NCBI RefSeq assembly: GCF_009467805.1 | Contig: NZ_WIAY01000001.1 | Span: 438,982-502,981 of the forward strand | Source: Stenotrophomonas nematodicola | GTDB taxonomy: Bacteria > Pseudomonadota > Gammaproteobacteria > Xanthomonadales > Xanthomonadaceae | Direction: 5' to 3' | Length of the DNA: 64,000 nt | Shown here: positions 49,982 through 58,324 of the stretch, piece by piece | How the letters are laid out: the number at the start of each line of letters is the position of its first letter | How positions within the stretch are numbered: the first letter of the stretch is position 1 | The notes under the pieces: model-generated | Told to the model about the DNA's origin: nothing | Seen by the model: only the letters and a program-made list of their open reading frames with translations | Database searches by the model: none | Translations under genes and position numbers: made by a program

Positions 49982-51133
49982 TCAGGGCGCGCCCAGCGCG
50001 CCCGTCGTCTGTGGGTGTTTCCAGGGCCTGGCATCGACCACCACGCCTTCCTGCAGGCGCTCCTGGCCTTCCACCACCACGCGTTCGCCGGCATGCAGGC
50101 CGTGCTTGACCACGTACTGGCGTTCGACCTGGCCGTCGATCTCGACGGTGCGGATCACCGCTTTGCCATCCTTGCCGATCACCCATGCGTAGGCCTGCCC
50201 GCCGGTACTGCGCAGCACCGCCTGCTGGGGCAGCAGCAGCGCCGCCGGCTGCACGCCGCGTGGCACCCGGGCGCGCACGAACATGCCGGGCAGCAGACGC
50301 CGTTCGGGATTGTCGACCACGATGCGCAGCACGATGTCGCCCGTTTCGGCATCCACGTTGATCCCCGAGAACAGGATCCTGCCCTTCTCCGGGTAAGCCT
50401 GCCCGCCACTGCCCAGCAGCGTCACCGGCAGGCCCGTGGCCTTGTCGAGCTGACCGGACACCACGCTGCGCTGGATGCTCTCCAGCATCGAGGCCGGCTG
50501 CCGCACATCCACGTACACCTGGTCCAACTGCTGCACCACCGCCATCGGCGTGGCATCGCTGGCGGTCACCAGCGCGCCCTCGGTGACCAGCGCCTGGTCG
50601 ATGCGGCCGTCGATGGGCGCATCGACTGTCGCATAGCGCAGATCCAGCCGACGTCGTGCGAGCGTGGCGCGTGCCTGGGCCACATCGGCAAGCGCCTGCT
50701 GATGCTCGGCGCGTGCGTCGTCGCGGGCCTGGTGGCTGACCACCTGCGCCGCCGCCAGCGACTGCAGCCGTTCGGACTGCACGCGGGTACGCGCCAGGGT
50801 CGCCTCGCTGCGCTGGAGCATCGCCGCCGCGCTGTCGACCTCGGCATGGAACGCGGCAGGGTCGATCTGGAACAGCGGCGTACCGGCCTTGACCTCGGCC
50901 CCCTGCTCGAACAACCGCTTGAGCACGATCCCGCCCACCTGCGCGCGGATCTGCGCGGTGCGTACCGCGGCCACCCGGCCGGGCAGCTCATCGTCGAGCT
51001 GGACGATCGACGGCGACAGCGTCGCCACCGTGACCGCAGGCGCCGCGACGGCAGGCACGTCTTCCCTGGAGCAGGCCGTGGTCACGGCCATGATCGCCGC
51101 GCAGGCGGCGGCGCAAATCCTGTTGGTCTTCAT
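49982..51133 (-). CDS. smeY: RND periplasmic adaptor lipoprotein, SmeY-like
   Basis: Membrane-fusion protein of 383 residues. A lipoprotein signal ends at Cys21 (VTTAC); then come the barrel-sandwich half (IRAQVGGIVLKRLFEQGAEV), the alpha-hairpin (about residues 95-165), the second lipoyl half (LRYATVDAPIDGRIDQALV) and beta-barrel and membrane-proximal domains. It links the pump to an outer-membrane channel. The ATG at 51133 is chosen because it opens the signal. The 127-bp gap to the divergent response regulator holds four 11-bp-phased TGG(A/G)G motifs, the probable binding site for that regulator. Confidence 0.88.
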   Translation of the reverse strand: MKTNRICAAACAAIMAVTTACSREDVPAVAAPAVTVATLSPSIVQLDDELPGRVAAVRTAQIRAQVGGIVLKRLFEQGAEVKAGTPLFQIDPAAFHAEVDSAAAMLQRSEATLARTRVQSERLQSLAAAQVVSHQARDDARAEHQQALADVAQARATLARRRLDLRYATVDAPIDGRIDQALVTEGALVTASDATPMAVVQQLDQVYVDVRQPASMLESIQRSVVSGQLDKATGLPVTLLGSGGQAYPEKGRILFSGINVDAETGDIVLRIVVDNPERRLLPGMFVRARVPRGVQPAALLLPQQAVLRSTGGQAYAWVIGKDGKAVIRTVEIDGQVERQYVVKHGLHAGERVVVEGQERLQEGVVVDARPWKHPQTTGALGAP

Positions 51134-51195
51134 GTGCAGCACACGGGCCGGATCACCGGCTGAAATCATGAATGGCCAAGTCTGCGTGGAGCACG

Positions 51196-51233
51196 TGGGG
51201 TTTCGATGGAGGAAATGTGGAGATACGATGGAG
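51196..51233. promoter_or_regulatory. 11-bp phased direct repeats, probable SmeRy operator
   Basis: The pentamers TGGGG (51196), TGGAG (51207), TGGAG (51218) and TGGAG (51229) recur at exactly 11-bp steps in the gap between smeY and smeRy; the larger unit CGATGGAG occurs at 51204 and 51226. Tandem half-sites one helical turn apart are typical for OmpR-family regulators. The complementary CTCCA is part of the E. coli BaeR box as I remember it. Confidence 0.65.
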
Positions 51234-51260
51234 CGCTAAGCACCTTCCGGCCCTGCCTGC

Positions 51261-52010
51261 ATGCACGCCACCGATTCGCCCCGCGCCAGCCCCGCGCGCT
51301 GGGACCGCTCCCTCCACGCGCTGGTCCTGATCGTCGAAGACGAGCCGGAGATCGCCGACATCGTGGCCGCCTACCTGGAACGTGAAGGTCTGCGCACGCT
51401 GCGCGCGCAGGACGGGCTGGCCGCGCTGGCCCTGCACCGGAGCGCGCGCCCGGACCTGATCCTGCTCGATGTGCAGATGCCCGGCATGGATGGCTGGACG
51501 GTGCTCAACACACTGCGCCAGCGCGGCGATACCCCGGTCATCATGCTGACCGCGCTTGACCAGGACCTGGACAAGCTGACCGCGCTGCGCATGGGCGCCG
51601 ATGACTACGTGGTCAAACCGTTCAACCCGGCCGAAGTGGCCGCGCGGGTGCGGGCGGTGCTGCGGCGTACGCTCAACCAGCGCGCGGCCGGCGCCTCCGG
51701 CGTGTTGCGCGTGGCCAACCTGGTCATCGATGCGGAGAACCACCAGGTCCATGTGGAAGGCGACGGCTACAGCCACGAACTGCTGCTGACGCTGACCGAG
51801 TTCAAGCTGCTGCACTGCATGGCGCTGGCGCCGCTGCGCATCTTCAGCCGCAGCGAACTGATGCACGAATGCCTGCCGGAGAGCGAGGCGTTGGAACGCA
51901 CGGTGGACAGCCACGTCAGCAAGCTGCGGCGCAAGCTCGACGAGGTCGGCCTGGAGAACGTGCCGGCCAGCGTGCGCGGCGTCGGCTACCGCCTGGCGGC
52001 GGATCGCTGA
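51261..52010 (+). CDS. smeRy: OmpR-family response regulator, BaeR/SmeRy-like
   Basis: A 249-residue regulator: receiver (about residues 22-135) with the acidic pair in IVEDEPE, the phospho-acceptor Asp in ILLDVQMPGMDG and Lys in VVKPF, then a winged-helix DNA-binding domain (ELLLTLTEFKLLHCM ... DSHVSKLRRKLDE). It should control the divergent pump genes smeYZ. The ATG at 51261 has no obvious Shine-Dalgarno. Its TGA overlaps the kinase ATG (TGATG). The pairing with a divergent RND pump is the main reason for the name. Confidence 0.87.
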   Translation: MHATDSPRASPARWDRSLHALVLIVEDEPEIADIVAAYLEREGLRTLRAQDGLAALALHRSARPDLILLDVQMPGMDGWTVLNTLRQRGDTPVIMLTALDQDLDKLTALRMGADDYVVKPFNPAEVAARVRAVLRRTLNQRAAGASGVLRVANLVIDAENHQVHVEGDGYSHELLLTLTEFKLLHCMALAPLRIFSRSELMHECLPESEALERTVDSHVSKLRRKLDEVGLENVPASVRGVGYRLAADR

Positions 52011-53077
52011 TGCGCCGGTCCGGGCTGAGCCGGCACATCGTGGTGTCGATGTCGCTGATGGCGCTGTCGGTGATCGTGATGGTGATCCTCAGCTCCTATG
52101 TGCTGTACGCCATCCTGGTGACCTTCTATCCGGGTGCCACCGAGGAGCCGGCCAACTGGGCGCCCAGCGGCCCCGAACTGGTGTGGATGGCCGGGGTGAC
52201 CCTGATCGGGCTCGGACTGGCGATCGCTGCTTCGGTGCGGTTGTCGCAACGCATCCTGGGGCCGCTCAATTCGGTGGTGGACAGCATCCGTCGTCTCGCC
52301 AATGGCGATCTCGGCGCACGCGCCGCCGCCAGCCACCACTCGCTCGGCGAGGTCGCGCTGCTGGTGGACGACTTCAACGCGATGGCACGGCGGCTGCAGA
52401 ACATGGATGCCGACCGGGTCATGTGGCATGCGGCGATCGCGCACGAACTGCGCACCCCCGTGACCATCCTGCGCGGTCGGCTGCAGGGGCTCGCCGAGGG
52501 CGTGTTCGCGCCCGACGAAGCGCAGTTCCGCAGTTTGCTGGCACAGGTGGAAGGGCTGTCACGGCTGATCGAAGACCTGCGCGTGCTGAGCCTGGCCGAC
52601 AGCGCGCGCCTGGATGTGCGCCGTGCGCGCAGCGACGTGGTCCAGGAGGTGCATTCGGTGATGACCCTGGTCGACCCCGGCTTCCGCACCGGCGGCTTCG
52701 TGCTGGAGCTGGAAACCTCACGCGGCGAGCACCCGGCGCACTGCGATCCCACCCGCGTGCGCCAGGCCCTGATGGCGCTGCTGGAGAACGCCCGCCGCTA
52801 CGCCACGCCGGGACGCGTGCGCATTGCCGTGCACGACACCGCCACCCACGTGGAGATCGCCGTCGACGACGAAGGCCCGGGCGTCGACCCGACACTGAGC
52901 GCGCACATCTTCGACCCGTTCATGCGCGGCGACGGCTCGCGCTCGCGTCAACGGGGCGGCAGCGGCCTGGGATTGGCCGTGGTCAAGGCCATCGCCGATG
53001 CGCATGGCGGCCAGGTCTGGTGCACCGCCAGCGCGCTCGGCGGTGCACGGTTCGTCATCGCATTGCCGCGCCAGTAG
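52010..53077 (+). CDS. smeSy: Sensor histidine kinase, BaeS/SmeSy-like
   Basis: A 355-residue inner-membrane kinase: two helices (about residues 14-38 and 63-82) with a short periplasmic loop, a HAMP domain (LSQRILGPLNSVVDSIRRL), HisKA with the phospho-His in AAIAHELRTPV, and an ATPase domain with DDEGPGVD and GGSGLGLAVVKA. The very short periplasmic part suggests a signal within the membrane. The ATG overlaps the regulator stop by one base. Its 3' end overlaps the convergent DUF4105 gene by 23 bases. Confidence 0.87.
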   Translation: MRRSGLSRHIVVSMSLMALSVIVMVILSSYVLYAILVTFYPGATEEPANWAPSGPELVWMAGVTLIGLGLAIAASVRLSQRILGPLNSVVDSIRRLANGDLGARAAASHHSLGEVALLVDDFNAMARRLQNMDADRVMWHAAIAHELRTPVTILRGRLQGLAEGVFAPDEAQFRSLLAQVEGLSRLIEDLRVLSLADSARLDVRRARSDVVQEVHSVMTLVDPGFRTGGFVLELETSRGEHPAHCDPTRVRQALMALLENARRYATPGRVRIAVHDTATHVEIAVDDEGPGVDPTLSAHIFDPFMRGDGSRSRQRGGSGLGLAVVKAIADAHGGQVWCTASALGGARFVIALPRQ

Positions 53078-54875
53078 CGGTCTCGGCCTGCGCCAGCCGG
53101 CGCATGCGGTCGCCCAGGCGCGCCAGGCTGGCGTCGATGGTGTCCAGTTCCCGCTGCTGCGCCGGCGGCAACCGGGCCCGCATCTGCTGCTGCAGCGCGG
53201 TCCACGCCGGGATGCCGCGGGCGCTGATGCGTGCGGCGGCGGCGGCCGCCTCGGCGCGCTCGGCCGCCATCGGCAGCCCGTAGCCGCCGTCGTCCACCAG
53301 CGCCGCCGGACTGACCAGCTGGCCGGTATCGCGGAGCAGCGCAAGCAGGGTGTCGCGGGCGGCATCGATGCTCTCGCCAGGGCGCCCCAACGTGTGTTTC
53401 AGCCGGTCGCGGGCGCGCAGCTCCTCGCGATGGCGGGCAGCCTGTTCCAGCAGCAACAGCGCCGAGGTGGCACGCAGCCCGCCCTGCTCTATCCAGCGGG
53501 CGCGCTCACTCGCCGGGCGCTGCAGCCACGCCGCGACCGCATCGGTGTCCAATGGCAGCTCCTGCCGCGCCACATCGAACAGCTGCTGGTAATGCGTCTG
53601 GGCGGACGCGAAGTAGTACCCGTTGCGGGTGGCCGCCGCACGGTCGTCCAGCACCGAACGGTCTGCCAGACCCTGCCGTTCCAGCCGGGTCAGCAGACCG
53701 CGTGGCGTGATCCGGTTGAGTCCCGGCGACGCCAGCCGCGGCACGCCTTCCTGCAGCAGCTTGCCGGTCTCCACGGCGCAGTTGTTGCTGACGAACAGAT
53801 AGCGGCCGTCATAGCTCCAGTGCACCTGCGCGACCCGTTCGAGCAGTGTGGCGATCTCCGCGCGGTCCAGCCGCAGCGGCACCGAGGACAGGCCACGCAG
53901 TTCCAGCTGCGTGTACTCGTTGACCACTTGATTCAGTGGCAGCACGAACAGACGCGAGGGATAGGAGCCGGTCAATCCGCGCCAGCTGGAGATCTGCACG
54001 TCACCCACGAACGCACGGAACGACAGCACGCGGTGATACGACAGATCCATGCGGCATGCCGGTCCAGGCACACGGCCGGGGGCGCACACGACCAGCCGCA
54101 GCATGCTGTGGCCCCAGCGGCTCATCAGCTGGTCATTGCCTTCGGCCAGCAGGTAGTCCACCGCGTAGATGCGCGCGGGGTCCAGTTCCAGCAGCGATGC
54201 CGCCCCCGTGGCGTCGTCGGCCTGCACCAGCGGCAGCCGCACGTCGCAGTCGGGCGCGTCGGCGCGGGCCCCCAGGTGTCCGGCAAACCAGGCCTGAAGC
54301 GCGGGGCGTCGGCACGCATAGTCCGGGTCCAGCAGATAGTGCTCGGCGTTCACCGCCAGGAACTCGGCCGGGCTGGCGCGCTCGTAGGCGTCGGGGCTGC
54401 GCGCACTGAAATGATTGCCGGTGCGCCCCCAGCGCCACGGCCGCTGCTGCCAGCCGGCCAGGTCGCGCCAGCGCGCGCTGCGCGACCAGCCACCGGCATC
54501 GGCGCGGTCCAGCACGTGGGTGAGTTCATGGATCAGCGCCGCCTGCACGGCGCGCGGCAGCGGCTGCCCGTCCTCCACGGCGTCGAGCAGCGAACGCTTC
54601 AGTGTGATCGCGCCGTTGCGCGCACGGCCGTGCACGCGGTCCGGCAGCGTGTCCGACCAGCGCACCGGCACGGGCGCATCAAAGCGGGCCTGCCAGTCGG
54701 CAGGCAGTCGGACCTGCACCGCTGCCAGGACACGTTCGGCCGCCTTCGCCTGCCGGGCGTCCAGTCCCTGCGGGTCGAGGTCCAGCTGCAGCGCCGCCTG
54801 GGCCAGCGGCGCGAGCAGCAGCGCGGTCAGGACCGTCCAACGCCAGCGACGGGCCGGACCGCGCACGCTGGACAT
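53055..54875 (-). CDS. Exported DUF4105 protein with an N-terminal HELTH motif
   Basis: A 606-residue exported protein. The signal peptide spans about residues 1-27. Residues 116-120 read HELTH inside a helix (AALIHELTHVLD), which resembles a gluzincin zinc site. The central part matches the DUF4105/Lnb-type family: GHSMLRL ... SNNCAVETGKLLQEG, with a likely catalytic Cys-His pair as in NlpC-related enzymes. Function is unknown; lipoprotein or peptidoglycan processing are the obvious guesses. The ATG at 54875 overlaps the stop of the DUF2388 gene by one base, so the two are coupled. The C-terminal 100 residues are helical. Confidence 0.85.
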   Translation of the reverse strand: MSSVRGPARRWRWTVLTALLLAPLAQAALQLDLDPQGLDARQAKAAERVLAAVQVRLPADWQARFDAPVPVRWSDTLPDRVHGRARNGAITLKRSLLDAVEDGQPLPRAVQAALIHELTHVLDRADAGGWSRSARWRDLAGWQQRPWRWGRTGNHFSARSPDAYERASPAEFLAVNAEHYLLDPDYACRRPALQAWFAGHLGARADAPDCDVRLPLVQADDATGAASLLELDPARIYAVDYLLAEGNDQLMSRWGHSMLRLVVCAPGRVPGPACRMDLSYHRVLSFRAFVGDVQISSWRGLTGSYPSRLFVLPLNQVVNEYTQLELRGLSSVPLRLDRAEIATLLERVAQVHWSYDGRYLFVSNNCAVETGKLLQEGVPRLASPGLNRITPRGLLTRLERQGLADRSVLDDRAAATRNGYYFASAQTHYQQLFDVARQELPLDTDAVAAWLQRPASERARWIEQGGLRATSALLLLEQAARHREELRARDRLKHTLGRPGESIDAARDTLLALLRDTGQLVSPAALVDDGGYGLPMAAERAEAAAAAARISARGIPAWTALQQQMRARLPPAQQRELDTIDASLARLGDRMRRLAQAETATGAAMR

Positions 54876-55171
54876 CAGCGGGCCAGCAGCGCCTTGGCCA
54901 GGGCCATGTCGCTGACCTGGCGCTGCGTTGCATCGCGTTCGCGCACATGCAGCAGTGCCGCTTCCAGGCGGGCGCCACGGATGGCGCCGTCGGTGGCGAC
55001 AAACGCCGCGGCATCGTCGCGCGCATCCAGCACGACCTTGTCGTCACTCGAACTGGACGAGCCGGCCGACGACGCACCGGACGCCGAACCGGCGGAGCTG
55101 CCAGCGAAACTGGACGCGAGCGCCGACAGCGGCAGGGCGAGGACGGCGAGAAGCAGGATCGGACGCATCAT
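54875..55171 (-). CDS. Small exported DUF2388 protein
   Basis: A 98-residue protein: signal peptide (MMRPILLLAVLALPLSALAS), a Ser/Gly-rich stretch (residues 20-42) and a conserved C-terminal block (KVVLDARDDAAAFVATDGA then IRGARLEAALLHVRE). The block matches the DUF2388 family, known to me from Pseudomonas, also small and exported. Function is unknown. Its stop and the DUF4105 start overlap (TGATG), so the two proteins are made together and may act together. Confidence 0.82.
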   Translation of the reverse strand: MMRPILLLAVLALPLSALASSFAGSSAGSASGASSAGSSSSSDDKVVLDARDDAAAFVATDGAIRGARLEAALLHVRERDATQRQVSDMALAKALLAR

Positions 55172-55232
55172 CAGGGTGTCGTTCGGGTAGGAAAACGCAG
55201 AGCGTATAGGCTGCGTGAAGATCTGTCGCGCG

Positions 55233-56621
55233 TCAGAGGTCGAACACCTTGCCCGGATTCAGCAGCCCTTGGGGATCAAATGCATGTTTGACCGCCTTCA
55301 TCAGCGCGATCTCGGGCGCGCTGCGGGTGCTGTCCAGGTAGCCCTTCTTGACCAGTCCGATGCCGTGCTCGGCCGAAATGCTGCCATCGAAACGCGCCAG
55401 CACCTGCGCCAGCAGCCTGGTTACATGCTCGCACTGGGTCAGGAACTCGGCATCGCTGGTGGCGTCGGGCTTGAGCACGTTGATGTGCAGGTTGCCGTCG
55501 CCGATGTGGCCGAACCACACCACGTCGAAATGGGGGTAGGCCTGGCCGATCAGCGCCTGCGTTTCGGCCATGAAGGCGGGCATCGCCGAGATCCGCACCG
55601 ACACGTCATTCTTGTACGGCTTGTAGCGCGCCACCGCTTCGGTGATGCCCTCGCGCAGCCGCCACAACTGCGCCGCCTGCGCCTCGCTCTGGCTGACCAC
55701 GCCATCGCTGACCCAGCCCTGCTCCATGCACGCTTCGAACGCCGCCATCGCCGCCGCTTCCTGCACCTCGTCGCCGGCGGCGAACTCGGTGACCACGTAG
55801 AACGGATGCACCTCGGCGAATGGCGCCTGCGCGCCATGCGCGAGTACATGCGCCAGCGCGCGGTCGGTGAAGAACTCGAAGGCCTGCAGCTGCAGGCGGT
55901 CGCGGAACGCGGCGAACACCTGCATCAGCACGTCGAAACTCGGCAGCGCCAGCAGCATGACGTTGCTGGCCGGCGGAGGATCGGCAAGCCTGAGCGTCGC
56001 CTCGACGATCACGCCCAGCGTGCCCTCCGATGCGATCAGCAGCTGGCGGAAGTCATAGCCGCTGGAGTTCTTGATCAGGCCCTTGTTGAGTTCGAGCAGC
56101 TGGCCGTCGGCGGTGACCACCTTCAGGCCGGCGATCCACTCGCGGGTGTTGCCGTAGCGGATCACCCGGATGCCGCCGGCATTGGTGGCGATGTTGCCGC
56201 CGATCGAACACGAGCCGCGCGCGGCGAAATCCACCGGATAGATCAGCCCGTGTTCCCGTGCCGCGTTGTGCACGGCCTCCAGCGCCATGCCCGCCTGCAC
56301 CGTGAGCGTGCGGTCCACTGCATCGAAGGCCAGCGCCTTGTTCATGCGCTCCAAGCTCAGGACCAGCTCGCCGTTGGCCGCCACGGCGCCGCCGGAGAGG
56401 CCGGTGCGGCCGCCCGACGGCACCACCGCCACGCGGTGCGCCGACGCCCAGCGCAGGATGGCCTGCACCTCCTCGACACTGCCGGGCAGCGCGATCGCCA
56501 GCGGCGACGGCACCCAGCGCCGGGTCCAGTCCCGCCCGTAGTGCTCCAGGTCGCCCGCGTCCGTCGTGAGCCGCAGCCCGGGGCAGTCCTGCAGCAGGGA
56601 AGAAAGGCGCGGGTCGGTCAT
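55233..56621 (-). CDS. D-2-hydroxyglutarate dehydrogenase, FAD-linked
   Basis: A 462-residue flavoprotein of the GlcD/D-lactate dehydrogenase family. The FAD-binding part has PSGGRTGLSGGAV, GSCSIGGNIATNAGG and IRYGNTREW; the C-terminal part has GHIGDGNLHINV and SISAEHGIG. It would oxidise D-2-hydroxyglutarate to 2-oxoglutarate and pass electrons to the respiratory chain. The closest functional choice is set by the neighbour serA: SerA reduces 2-oxoglutarate as a side reaction, and such a dehydrogenase is known to recycle the product in Pseudomonas. Glycolate or D-lactate oxidation cannot be excluded. The ATG at 56621 has no clear Shine-Dalgarno. Confidence 0.8.
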   Translation of the reverse strand: MTDPRLSSLLQDCPGLRLTTDAGDLEHYGRDWTRRWVPSPLAIALPGSVEEVQAILRWASAHRVAVVPSGGRTGLSGGAVAANGELVLSLERMNKALAFDAVDRTLTVQAGMALEAVHNAAREHGLIYPVDFAARGSCSIGGNIATNAGGIRVIRYGNTREWIAGLKVVTADGQLLELNKGLIKNSSGYDFRQLLIASEGTLGVIVEATLRLADPPPASNVMLLALPSFDVLMQVFAAFRDRLQLQAFEFFTDRALAHVLAHGAQAPFAEVHPFYVVTEFAAGDEVQEAAAMAAFEACMEQGWVSDGVVSQSEAQAAQLWRLREGITEAVARYKPYKNDVSVRISAMPAFMAETQALIGQAYPHFDVVWFGHIGDGNLHINVLKPDATSDAEFLTQCEHVTRLLAQVLARFDGSISAEHGIGLVKKGYLDSTRSAPEIALMKAVKHAFDPQGLLNPGKVFDL

Positions 56622-56799
56622 GGCGTCGGCACGGAACGGGGGAAGCCCAAAAGGGTAGCAGACCGCCCTGCGCCGGCTGCATTCCGGGCCACCCGATAGG
56701 TGCATCTGAAACCATCGTCGCGCCCTTTGGCGCACTGCACAATCGCGCCCGGCTTCTGGCATAGTTGGCGGCTCCCGTCCTACATGCTGCCGCTCGCCC

Positions 56800-58041
56800 A
56801 TGTCGCCGAAGAAGACCTCGTTCCCGAAGCAGGATATCCGCGTGCTGTTGCTGGAGGGGGTGAGCCAGACCGCGATCGACGTGTTCACCGCCGCCGGGTA
56901 TTCGCAGATCGAACAGCACACCAAGGCGCTGCCCGAGGACGAGCTGAAGGCCCGCATCGCCGAGGCCCATATCGTCGGCATCCGCTCGCGTACCCAGCTC
57001 AGCGCCGAGGTGCTGGCCCATGCCAAGCGCCTGATGGCCGTGGGCTGCTTCTGCATCGGCACCAACCAGGTGGACCTGGAGGCGGCCGAGCTGGCCGGCA
57101 TCCCGGTGTTCAACGCCCCCTACTCCAACACCCGCAGCGTGGCCGAACTGGTGATCGCCGAGGCGATCATGCTGACCCGCGGCATTCCGCAGAAGAACGC
57201 CGAGTGCCACCGGGGCGGCTGGTCCAAGTCGGCCGCCGGCAGCCACGAAGTCCGCGGCAAGACGCTGGGCATCATCGGCTACGGCCACATCGGCACGCAG
57301 GTCGGTGTGATGGCCGAGGCGATGGGCATGCAGGTAATCTTCCATGACATCGAGACCAAGCTGTCGCTGGGCAATGCCCGCGCGGCGATCGACCTGGACG
57401 ACCTGCTGGCGCGGGCCGACATCGTGACCGTGCACGTGCCGGAAACGCCGGCCACGCAATGGCTGATCGGCGCCGACCAGCTGGCGCGGATGCGCCCTGG
57501 CGCACACCTGATCAATGCCGCGCGCGGGACCGTGGTCGACATCGACGCACTGGACGCGGCGCTGCGCAGCGGCCACATCGGCGGCGCGGCGCTGGACGTC
57601 TTCCCGGTCGAGCCCAAGGGCAACGGCGATGCGTTCGTGTCGCCGCTGACCGCGCACGACAACGTGATCCTGACCCCGCACGTGGGTGGCAGCACGCTGG
57701 AGGCGCAGGACAACATCGGCGTGGAAGTGGCCGCCAAACTGGTGCGCTACAGCGACAACGGCAGCACCCTCTCGGCGGTCAACTTCCCCGAGGCCACCCT
57801 GCCCGAGCACGCCGACAGCCTGCGCCTGCTGCACATCCACCAGAACGTGCCGGGCGTACTGTCCAAGGTCAACGAGATCTTCTCGCGCCTCAACGTCAAC
57901 ATCGACGGCCAGTTCCTGCGCACCGATTCCAAGGTGGGTTACGTGGTGATCGACATCACCGCCAGCGAAGAACAGGCGGGCGCGGTGCGCGAAGAGCTCG
58001 CGGCCATTCCCGGCACCCTGCGCACCCGCGTGCTGTACTGA
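56800..58041 (+). CDS. serA: D-3-phosphoglycerate dehydrogenase
   Basis: SerA starts serine synthesis by oxidising 3-phosphoglycerate with NAD+. The 413 residues (E. coli 410) have the substrate domain (IGIRSRTQLSAEVLAHA; NAPYSNTRSVAELVI), the NAD loop GIIGYGHIGTQVG (about residues 156-168), the RGTVVDIDAL and PHVGGST catalytic region and a C-terminal ACT domain (HIHQNVPGVLSKVNEIF) for serine feedback. It is divergent from the D-2-hydroxyglutarate dehydrogenase gene across 178 bp, so a common control region is likely. SMAG-like repeats follow its stop. Confidence 0.96.
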   Translation: MSPKKTSFPKQDIRVLLLEGVSQTAIDVFTAAGYSQIEQHTKALPEDELKARIAEAHIVGIRSRTQLSAEVLAHAKRLMAVGCFCIGTNQVDLEAAELAGIPVFNAPYSNTRSVAELVIAEAIMLTRGIPQKNAECHRGGWSKSAAGSHEVRGKTLGIIGYGHIGTQVGVMAEAMGMQVIFHDIETKLSLGNARAAIDLDDLLARADIVTVHVPETPATQWLIGADQLARMRPGAHLINAARGTVVDIDALDAALRSGHIGGAALDVFPVEPKGNGDAFVSPLTAHDNVILTPHVGGSTLEAQDNIGVEVAAKLVRYSDNGSTLSAVNFPEATLPEHADSLRLLHIHQNVPGVLSKVNEIFSRLNVNIDGQFLRTDSKVGYVVIDITASEEQAGAVREELAAIPGTLRTRVLY

Positions 58042-58072
58042 CGCCGCACCGGATACCCGGGGACGCCGCCGC

Positions 58073-58156
58073 GTAGCGCCGGGTTCAGCCCGGCTGACGG
58101 CTGGCGGTGGTGCTTCCGTGTCCGGTCAACGGCAGCCGGGCAGAGCCCGGCTCTAC
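58073..58156. repeat. Two SMAG-like palindromes downstream of serA
   Basis: One palindrome in direct orientation starts GTAGCGCCGGG at 58073 and ends about 58097. A second in inverse orientation, GCCGGGCAGAGCCCGGCTCTAC, occupies 58135-58156. They face each other as in SMAG dimers. Confidence 0.7.
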
Positions 58157-58170
58157 GGAGTGGACCGCAA

Positions 58171-58302
58171 TTCCAGACGCGCGCACGCGGGAGGTCGCCG
58201 GCAGTTCCAACCGAACGGCCGCGGGAGGTCCCAGCAATTCCAGACGCGCGGACGCGGGAGGTCGCCGGCAATTGCGGGCGGGGGCGCGAGGTGGCCGGCG
58301 AG
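58171..58302. repeat. Degenerate tandem repeat of about 33 bp, four copies
   Basis: Copies start at 58171, 58205, 58238 and 58272. The unit reads roughly TTCCAGACGCG, then CACGCGGGAGGTCGCCGGCA. Copies 1 and 3 are nearly identical, copies 2 and 4 diverged. The 283-bp gap between serA and the Nudix gene consists only of this repeat and SMAG-like elements. Function unknown. Confidence 0.65.
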
Positions 58303-58324
58303 TGCAGGCGTGCCGAGTCCGGCG

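Noticed and set aside
51170..51260. TolC-like outer-membrane channel gene near smeYZ
   Set aside because: No such gene is present on either side of the pump genes; the channel must lie elsewhere.
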